From an uncultured Bacilli bacterium (GTDB lineage: Bacteria > Bacillota_I > Bacilli_A > RFN20 > CAG-449), in assembly GCA_944332225.1 (NCBI GenBank), contig CALVJO010000009.1:1-48117 (forward strand): a DNA stretch of 48,117 nt, read 5' to 3'. The translations under genes were made by a program, and so were the position numbers. Under the pieces are notes generated by a model. The model searched no databases. It saw only the letters and a program-made list of their open reading frames with translations, and was not told where the DNA came from. This document shows positions 42,127 through 48,117 of the stretch, one piece after another (the stretch's first letter is position 1; every line of letters starts with the position of its first letter).

Positions 42127-43692
42127 GTGATTAATACGAAGTTTTGGGAATTGGCAAGTCTCGAAAAAGGGTTAAATTTAGACTCTAGCGAATCGTTATA
42201 CAATATATTTAGAACATTAAAAATTAATGAAGATTTGAAAGGAAAAACGGCAAACAATCCATATGAAACTCTTGAATCGTTAAAAAAAATAGATGCGCCT
42301 TATATTAAAGGTGACGAAAATCTTTTCTATGAGATTTATAGAAGATTAAATGAAATGTCCAACAGAACGCTTGTAGAGTATCTATACTTTGTTTTATCGC
42401 AAGAACGTAAAAATGTTATGGTTCCTGAATATTTGTTTCCGCTTATGTTCAAACACGTAAGTTGCGCAAAAACAGTGTTCGTCAATGATTGCGATAAGTA
42501 TGGCGTTAAACTTTACGATCTAATTTGTGAAAATACAAATACAACATTTTATCTTACCGTAAAAAACAATGTTCTATCCAAGCTGTTGCCTATATTGTAT
42601 AAAAGCAAAAACATTGAATTCATAAGTCCTGAAATTTATACTGATACTTTTACGCTTAAAAAATTCGACTTGATTGTTTCTTTTCCAATTATGGGTGGAA
42701 GAGAGCTTAATAGTTCTAGTGATTTCATTAGCAGAGAATTGAGTTTTATTGCCGCACAAAATCTTTTGTACCATTTGACCACGTCTGGGAAACTTGTCAT
42801 TTTGCTTCCTGCCAAGATTGGTTTCGGCAGTGGTGACGCAGAGATCTTAAGACATTATATATCAGAAAATTATAAGGTTGAGGAAATATCCTCACTTCCT
42901 TCTCGAGTATTTTATCCATACATGTCGATAAACACTTACCTTTTGACTATTTCAACTGGGACAACCGAAAATATATGCGTAAAAAAATATGATTTAAATG
43001 ATAAGAATCTAGTAGAAAAAGACACTAGACTTATCTTCTCTGATGAACTAGAAGAATTGAATGCTTGGAACGTGGATATATTATTTTCTGCTACTGATGA
43101 AACTATATTAGCTTACAAGAATTCACCAGTAAAGAAGGCCCCTTTGAGTGAGGTAGCAGAAGTATTTAGAGGCAAGGCAATAACAGAAAAAGTAGACGGT
43201 GGTAACGTTTCGGTTATTAACATTTCAAACATAAGTAATATCGGTATAGATTACGGTAACCTCGAAACTATAAATGAGGAAGAAAGAAAAGTTGCGAGGT
43301 ATCTTCTTCAAGATGGTGATGTTTTAATAACGACAAAAGGTTTTTCCATAAAGGTTGCTGTTTTTGAAAAACAACCAAAAATGTGCGTAGCCTCTTCTAA
43401 TCTTTGTGTAATAAGAACTCAATCAAAGCTACTTAATGGAACTTATCTTAAATTATTCTTGGAGTCAGACGTAGGGATAAAGTTGCTAAAGAGCCTTCAA
43501 AGAGGGACAGCAATTATAAACATAAATTATCAAGATATTAATCAACTAGAGGTTCCTATTCCACCATTAGACGATCAAATGGAAGTGGTCTATGAATATA
43601 GGCAAGGCTTGGATTTATATGTAAAAACTATCAATGCTGCTGAAAGTGCATGGAAAGCTATAAAAGCAGATGTACAAAAAAAATTATTTTAA
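42127..43692 (+). CDS. Fused degenerate adenine-methylase and type I specificity protein
   Basis: A 521-residue protein starting at GTG 42127, with GGAGG at 42115-42119. Residues 1 to about 320 follow the fold of N6-adenine methylases, with a helical start, YLYFVLSQERKNVMVPEYLF and LLYHLTTSGKLVILLP. The catalytic NPPF/Y motif, however, reads SFPIMGG after FDLIV (about 185-188), and no F-x-G-x-G SAM motif is visible. Residues about 338-521 are a type I specificity (HsdS) target-recognition half: KAPLSEVAEVFRGKAI, ending in IPPLDDQMEVVYEY. It may contribute a DNA-recognition arm instead of methylation. It is first in the operon, 11 bp before the ADP-ribosylglycohydrolase-HsdM gene. Confidence 0.75.
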   Translation: MINTKFWELASLEKGLNLDSSESLYNIFRTLKINEDLKGKTANNPYETLESLKKIDAPYIKGDENLFYEIYRRLNEMSNRTLVEYLYFVLSQERKNVMVPEYLFPLMFKHVSCAKTVFVNDCDKYGVKLYDLICENTNTTFYLTVKNNVLSKLLPILYKSKNIEFISPEIYTDTFTLKKFDLIVSFPIMGGRELNSSSDFISRELSFIAAQNLLYHLTTSGKLVILLPAKIGFGSGDAEILRHYISENYKVEEISSLPSRVFYPYMSINTYLLTISTGTTENICVKKYDLNDKNLVEKDTRLIFSDELEELNAWNVDILFSATDETILAYKNSPVKKAPLSEVAEVFRGKAITEKVDGGNVSVINISNISNIGIDYGNLETINEEERKVARYLLQDGDVLITTKGFSIKVAVFEKQPKMCVASSNLCVIRTQSKLLNGTYLKLFLESDVGIKLLKSLQRGTAIININYQDINQLEVPIPPLDDQMEVVYEYRQGLDLYVKTINAAESAWKAIKADVQKKLF

Positions 43693-43703
43693 GGAGACTT
43701 ACA

Positions 43704-46106
43704 ATGCTAGGTGTAATTATTGGTGATATTGTTGGCTCAAGATTTGAGTGGAACAATACCAAAAGCAAAGAATTTGAATTTTTTAATTATAAATGTGAGT
43801 TTACCGATGATTCTGTGATGTCGCTCGCTATTGCCAAGGCGATTCTGGATTCCAAAGAAGATTACAGCAATTTGGGTGAACTCGCAGTCAAATACATGCA
43901 GGAAGTCGGAAGACACTATCCTCACTGCGGCTATGGTGGATATTTCTCTAAGTGGATGATGTCGGACAATCCGAAGCCATATAACAGTTTCGGCAACGGA
44001 GCCGCAATGAGAGTAAGTTCTGTCGGTTTTGCTGCAAACAGCATGGAAGAGGCAATCAGCCTATCTCGAAAAGTCACAGAGGTCACGCATAATCATCCAG
44101 AGGGAATAAAAGGTGCAGAGGCTACTGCAGTTGCGATATATTTGGCAAAAACAGGTTCAAATATTCTCGAAATACGGGACTATATTAACAAGCACTATTA
44201 CCAGATGAACTTCAGACTAGATGACATTAGGGAAAGCTATAAGTTTAACGAAACTTGTCAAGATACTGTTCCTCAAGCGATAGAAGCCTTCCTTGAATCA
44301 AAGAATTTCGAAGATGCCATTAGAAACGCAATCTCTATTGGTGGCGATTCTGATACTCTTGCTGCGATAACGGGAGGAATTGCTGAGGCTTACTACGGCA
44401 TTCCAACGGATATAAGGAAACATGCATTGACTTTCCTTGACGAAAGACTGCTTACCATTCTTTTAGAATTTGAAAACGAATATGGAGTCTTGATGGAAAA
44501 AGGGACTCAAAAAGTAAAAACAAAAAAGAGAAAAATTAAAAAAGGAGAGCGATCTGCAATGATAGAAGAAGCTGTTGACAAAGCTGATAGCGATTTGCAA
44601 GAAACAGAAGTTGATTCAGAAGAAACGACAAGTAAAAAGCTATTTAATCACCTTTTTGAAGCATGCAATATCTTAAGAGGGCCAATCAATCAGGATGAGT
44701 ATAAATCCTATGTAACGCCTATATTGTTTTTCAAAAGAATATCTGATGTTTACGACGAAGAAACCGAAGCTGCAATAAGAGAATATGGCGAAGAGGCGGC
44801 CAACTTTGATGAACAACACTCGTTTGTTATTCCTGACGGATGCCATTGGAACGATGTGAGAAACACAAGCGTAAATGTTGGAATGGCTATCGTTAATGCA
44901 ATGAGCGGAATCGAAAGGGCTAACCCTGATACTTTGAGTGGCGTGTTCAGCTCCTTTGATGACGCAACTTGGACGGATAAAACGAAATTAGATGATGAAA
45001 GGCTCAAAAACCTCGTTGAGCATATGTCAAAAATCAAAGTTGGAAACAACAATTATTCCAACGATGTAATGGGCGATGCCTATGAATTCCTAATCAAGAA
45101 ATTTGCAGACTTGTCAAAGAAGAATGCAGGCGAGTTTTATACCCCAAGAACAATAGTCAAATTACTAGTCAAATTACTAGATCCGAAGCCAGGAGATGAA
45201 GTTTACGATCCTGCCTGTGGAACGGGTGGTATGCTAATAGAAGCTATTCATCACATAAACAATGATAGATTGACTTATGGACGAATTTATGGCCAAGAAA
45301 AGAATCTATCGACTTCTGCTATTGCGAGAATGAATCTTTTCTTACATGGCGCAAAGGATTTTAAGATTGTTCAGGGAGACACACTTAGAGATCCAAAATT
45401 CTTACGAGCAGGTAAGGTTCAGCAATTTGACTGCGTTATAGCGAATCCGCCGTTTTCATTAGATAATTGGGGCTCTACTCAGTTTGCAAGTGATCCTTAC
45501 GGAAGAAACATATGGGGATGTCCTACTGATTCCAATGGTGATTTTGCTTGGCTTCAACACATGGTTTCTTCTATGAAGAAAGATACAGGCAGATGTGCAG
45601 TTGTCTTGCCGCAAGGAGTTTTATTTAGATGCGGAAAAGAAGCTGACATGAGAAGACAACTTATAGAATCTGATAAGTTGGAATGCGTCATTACATTAGT
45701 TAGTGGTGTCTTTTATTCGACAGGAGTTTCAGCTTGCATTCTTTTACTGAACAACCACAAAGAAGCAGCTCATAAAGGCAAAATTTGCTTGGTAGATGGT
45801 TCGAAGTTTTATACTCCTAAAAGAGCACAGGTGTTGATGACTGAAGAAGATATAGACAAAGTTTTCAAAATTTATCAAAGTTATAGTGACGAAGTCGAGG
45901 TTTCTAAGGTAATCACAATAGAAGATGCTAAAAAGAATGGCTATACATTAGCTTTGAACAATTACATAGAAAAAAAGAAAACGGAGTCAGCTACTCCCGA
46001 GGAAATAAGGCGTCAATATTTTGATGCTTTCAGCAAGACGATTGAAGCCGAAAACAAAATGAGAAAATTGTTATTGGAAGGAGGATATATAAAAAATGAG
46101 CAATAA
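43704..46106 (+). CDS. ADP-ribosylglycohydrolase fused to HsdM methyltransferase
   Basis: An 800-residue fusion, with AAGGAG before ATG 43704. Residues 1-265 are a complete ADP-ribosylglycohydrolase (DraG/ARH family): GVIIGDIVGSRFE, FTDDS (33-37), FGNGAAMR and GGDSDTLAAI (213-222), so the metal-binding aspartates are all present. A charged linker (about 266-310) leads to a full HsdM: N-terminal helical domain, motif I DPACGTGGM (502-510) and motif IV NPPF (581-584), both intact. Inside the linker AAGGAG precedes ATG 44559 (Met286), so a free HsdM of 515 residues could also be made. The methylase half would modify adenine; the role of the ADP-ribose hydrolase is unknown. It overlaps the next gene by 11 nt. 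Confidence 0.9.
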   Translation: MLGVIIGDIVGSRFEWNNTKSKEFEFFNYKCEFTDDSVMSLAIAKAILDSKEDYSNLGELAVKYMQEVGRHYPHCGYGGYFSKWMMSDNPKPYNSFGNGAAMRVSSVGFAANSMEEAISLSRKVTEVTHNHPEGIKGAEATAVAIYLAKTGSNILEIRDYINKHYYQMNFRLDDIRESYKFNETCQDTVPQAIEAFLESKNFEDAIRNAISIGGDSDTLAAITGGIAEAYYGIPTDIRKHALTFLDERLLTILLEFENEYGVLMEKGTQKVKTKKRKIKKGERSAMIEEAVDKADSDLQETEVDSEETTSKKLFNHLFEACNILRGPINQDEYKSYVTPILFFKRISDVYDEETEAAIREYGEEAANFDEQHSFVIPDGCHWNDVRNTSVNVGMAIVNAMSGIERANPDTLSGVFSSFDDATWTDKTKLDDERLKNLVEHMSKIKVGNNNYSNDVMGDAYEFLIKKFADLSKKNAGEFYTPRTIVKLLVKLLDPKPGDEVYDPACGTGGMLIEAIHHINNDRLTYGRIYGQEKNLSTSAIARMNLFLHGAKDFKIVQGDTLRDPKFLRAGKVQQFDCVIANPPFSLDNWGSTQFASDPYGRNIWGCPTDSNGDFAWLQHMVSSMKKDTGRCAVVLPQGVLFRCGKEADMRRQLIESDKLECVITLVSGVFYSTGVSACILLLNNHKEAAHKGKICLVDGSKFYTPKRAQVLMTEEDIDKVFKIYQSYSDEVEVSKVITIEDAKKNGYTLALNNYIEKKKTESATPEEIRRQYFDAFSKTIEAENKMRKLLLEGGYIKNEQ

Positions 46107-47592
46107 TATACCACTTGAAGAATTAGAAAGCTATTTGTGGGGTTCTGCACAATTATTAAGAACAAACATTGATGCTGGTGCCTATAAGCAATATATCTTC
46201 CCTTTGTTATTCTTTAAAAGGATCTGCGATGTTTATGATGAAGAAACTCAAAAAGCGTTTGAAAAATATGGTGATGATTATAAAGAGTTCTCTGATGATG
46301 AATTACATACATTCATTGTTCCAACTGGATATCATTGGAACGACGTTAGAGAAACTGCAAGTAATGTTGGACTTGCGATAGTCACTGCTTTTAGAAAAAT
46401 TGAAAAAGCAAATGGCAACAAACTAACTGGAGTATTCGGAGATGCTGCTTGGACAAATAAAAACAGGTTACCAGATAGACTTTTGAAGGATATTCTTGAA
46501 CATTTTAGTACAAAGACGCTGTCAATTGAGAATTGTCCAGAAGACGAGCTTGGGCAAGGTTATGAATACTTAATAAAGAAATTTGCAGACGATAGTGGGC
46601 ATACAGCACAAGAGTTCTATACAAATAGAACTGTAGTTCATTTAATGACTGAGTTACTGCAACCAAAATCAGGTGAAAGCATTTATGATCCGACATGTGG
46701 TAGTGCAGGAATGCTTATTTCGTGTATCGCATATCTAAAAAACAAAGGTGCTGAATGGCGAAATGTTTCTGCATATGGGCAAGAAATAAACTCTCTTACT
46801 TCTGCTATAGGCAAAATGAATCTGTTTTTGCACGGAATTAAGGACTTCAATATTGTAAATGATGACACGCTCAAGAATCCTGCATTCATTGAATTTGGAC
46901 AGCTAAAACAATTCGATATAGTTCTTGCAAATCCTCCTTATTCAATATCTCAGTGGGATAGAACAGCATTTGAACATGATAAATATGGTCGTAACTTCTT
47001 AGGTGTTCCACCACAAGGAAGGGCTGATTATGCGTTTATACAGCATATCTTAAAAAGCCTTAAAAAGGATACTGGTAGATGCGCGATATTGTTGCCTCAT
47101 GGAGTACTATTCAGAAACGAAGAAGAAAAGGTAAGAGCTGAATTAGTTAAGAGCGATTTGCTAGAATGCATTATCGGTTTAGGACCTAACTTGTTCTACA
47201 ATGCACCAATGGAAGCTTGCATAATGATCTGTAGAACTCCGACACAAAAAGCAAAAAGACGTGGACAAGTTTTGTTTATAAATGCTGTAAATGAAATCAC
47301 TCGAAAAAACGCTCAAAGTTATCTTGAGGATAAACATATAGATAAGATTGCGTCAGCATACAAAGAATACAAAGAAATCGAAGGTTTCTCAAAAATTGCA
47401 ACAATCGATGATATTGCACGAAATAACTATTCGTTGAGTATTCCTTTATATGTAAGAACAAATGACATAGAAACTCAAAAAGAAGATATCTCATTGGAAG
47501 AACAATTTAATCAATGGGATTCTTCATCTACAAGAATGAGAAAGAATTACGAATTATTGAATGATTTGATTGCAAAGGAGGCCAAGAAATGA
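46096..47592 (+). CDS. hsdM: Type I restriction-modification methyltransferase subunit
   Basis: N6-adenine methyltransferase subunit of 498 residues, of normal length. The HsdM N-terminal domain (LEELESYLWGSAQLLR, then YKQYIFPLLFFKRICDVYDE) is followed by the SAM motif DPTCGSAGM and the catalytic NPPYS. The C-terminal region ends with a helical tail, RMRKNYELLNDLIAKEAKK, that should contact HsdS. It is clearly related to the HsdM half of the preceding gene but diverged, so it is an old duplicate or was acquired separately. AAGGAGG precedes the ATG, and the stop overlaps the hsdS start (ATGA). Confidence 0.94.
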   Translation: MSNNIPLEELESYLWGSAQLLRTNIDAGAYKQYIFPLLFFKRICDVYDEETQKAFEKYGDDYKEFSDDELHTFIVPTGYHWNDVRETASNVGLAIVTAFRKIEKANGNKLTGVFGDAAWTNKNRLPDRLLKDILEHFSTKTLSIENCPEDELGQGYEYLIKKFADDSGHTAQEFYTNRTVVHLMTELLQPKSGESIYDPTCGSAGMLISCIAYLKNKGAEWRNVSAYGQEINSLTSAIGKMNLFLHGIKDFNIVNDDTLKNPAFIEFGQLKQFDIVLANPPYSISQWDRTAFEHDKYGRNFLGVPPQGRADYAFIQHILKSLKKDTGRCAILLPHGVLFRNEEEKVRAELVKSDLLECIIGLGPNLFYNAPMEACIMICRTPTQKAKRRGQVLFINAVNEITRKNAQSYLEDKHIDKIASAYKEYKEIEGFSKIATIDDIARNNYSLSIPLYVRTNDIETQKEDISLEEQFNQWDSSSTRMRKNYELLNDLIAKEAKK

Positions 47593-48117
47593 GCAGAGTA
47601 AAGCTGAGTGATGTTGCTAGAGAGCACAAAGAAACCGTAAAAGGTGATAAGTCTAATTATCCTATTGTCGGCCTTGAGCATTTGATTCCTGAAAATATCA
47701 GATTAACTCAATGGGATTTAAATAAAGAAAATACATTCACCAAGATCTTTAGAAAAGGATGTGTTTTGTTTGGCAGGAGAAGAGCTTATCTCAAAAAAGC
47801 AGTATATGCTGATTTTGATGGAATTTGTTCTGGCGATATAACTGTAATCGAAGCAATACCAGAAAAAATACTTCCTGAATTACTTCCGTTCGTTATTCAA
47901 AACGATGATTTGTTTGATTATGCTGTAGGCAAATCTGCTGGTTCTCTATCACCAAGAGTCAAATGGGAGCATTTGAAGAATTACGAGTTTGAACTTCCTG
48001 ATATAGAAAGACAACTTGAATTAGCCAAAATGCTATGGTCGATTGTAGAAACAAAGGAGTCATACGAGAGATTAATGGCAGCAACCGATGAGTTGGTGAA
48101 ATCTCAATTTATCGAGC
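47589..48117 (+). CDS. hsdS: Type I specificity subunit HsdS, 3' end beyond window
   Basis: The frame starts at ATG 47589, overlapping the hsdM stop by 4 nt (ATGA), and stays open to the window edge (176 codons). The translation begins MSRVKLSDVAREHKETVKGD and has target-recognition-domain landmarks: YPIVGLEHLIPENIRL, FRKGCVLFGRRRAYLKKA, SGDITVIE, SPRVKWEHLKNYEFELPDIE and a coiled coil (MLWSIVETKESYERLMAA). It supplies the DNA sequence specificity of the complex with HsdM. At least one more target-recognition domain is expected after the edge, and hsdR may follow. Confidence 0.9.
   Translation, partial: MSRVKLSDVAREHKETVKGDKSNYPIVGLEHLIPENIRLTQWDLNKENTFTKIFRKGCVLFGRRRAYLKKAVYADFDGICSGDITVIEAIPEKILPELLPFVIQNDDLFDYAVGKSAGSLSPRVKWEHLKNYEFELPDIERQLELAKMLWSIVETKESYERLMAATDELVKSQFIE

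Noticed and set aside
1-48117. Use of a Mycoplasma-type code with TGA as Trp
   Set aside because: Trp is written TGG, and TGA ends genes such as those stopping at 33422 and 47592.

Overview
This window looks like a contig from an AT-rich, low-GC Gram-positive bacterium (Bacillota). A gut Bacilli lineage of the RF39/Erysipelotrichales kind is likely, but that placement is inference. Evidence: a CIRCE-controlled hsp20, a CdaA-type diadenylate cyclase, a MarR plus LmrCD-type ABC exporter operon, class II GalT, DegV, Ser/Thr-rich lipoproteins, strong GGAGG ribosome-binding sites and the standard code (TGG for Trp, TGA as stop).

Layout. 1-1075: a GC-richer stretch unlike the rest, holding the 5' part of a secreted Cys/His-repeat lipoprotein that runs off the left edge and abuts the 3' end of a tRNA-Leu(CAG). 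1076-30420: native backbone with an EF-G-like GTPase, a Leloir unit (galK, galT, AraC regulator), hsp20, dxs with a zinc-ribbon/CFI-box protein, DegV, an esterase, a TetR-controlled aldo/keto reductase plus CMD-cupin unit, a four-gene lipoprotein operon, the MarR/ABC exporter operon, a decayed membrane gene, an FGGY sugar kinase and cdaA. 30421-39560: backbone (deoD, NERD-like, HAD, membrane protein, degenerate GGDEF-EAL protein) interrupted by two AAA_14/DUF4143 ATPases and by a small membrane-protein gene flanked by inverted copies of a 40-bp palindrome. 39643-39733: tRNA-Ser(CGA). From 39734 to the right edge: accessory DNA with a small unknown gene, a third DUF4143 ATPase and an unusual type I restriction-modification-like operon.

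The most unusual part is that operon (42127 to the right edge). It holds a protein joining a decayed adenine-methylase domain to a type I specificity domain, then an ADP-ribosylglycohydrolase fused in frame to a complete HsdM, then a second HsdM, then a separate HsdS cut by the window end. No HsdR is visible. A promoter built around three TGGTAT half-sites drives it. The fusion suggests a link between DNA modification and removal of ADP-ribose; that function is a hypothesis.

A sequence-wide signal supports the native/acquired split. The tetranucleotide CGCG is frequent in the backbone (about 60 sites by eye between 1,200 and 30,500) but absent from all three DUF4143 genes and from the palindrome-flanked cassette, and I found it only once after 39,740. 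Several gene starts were placed using ribosome-binding sites and terminators, as noted in each entry.
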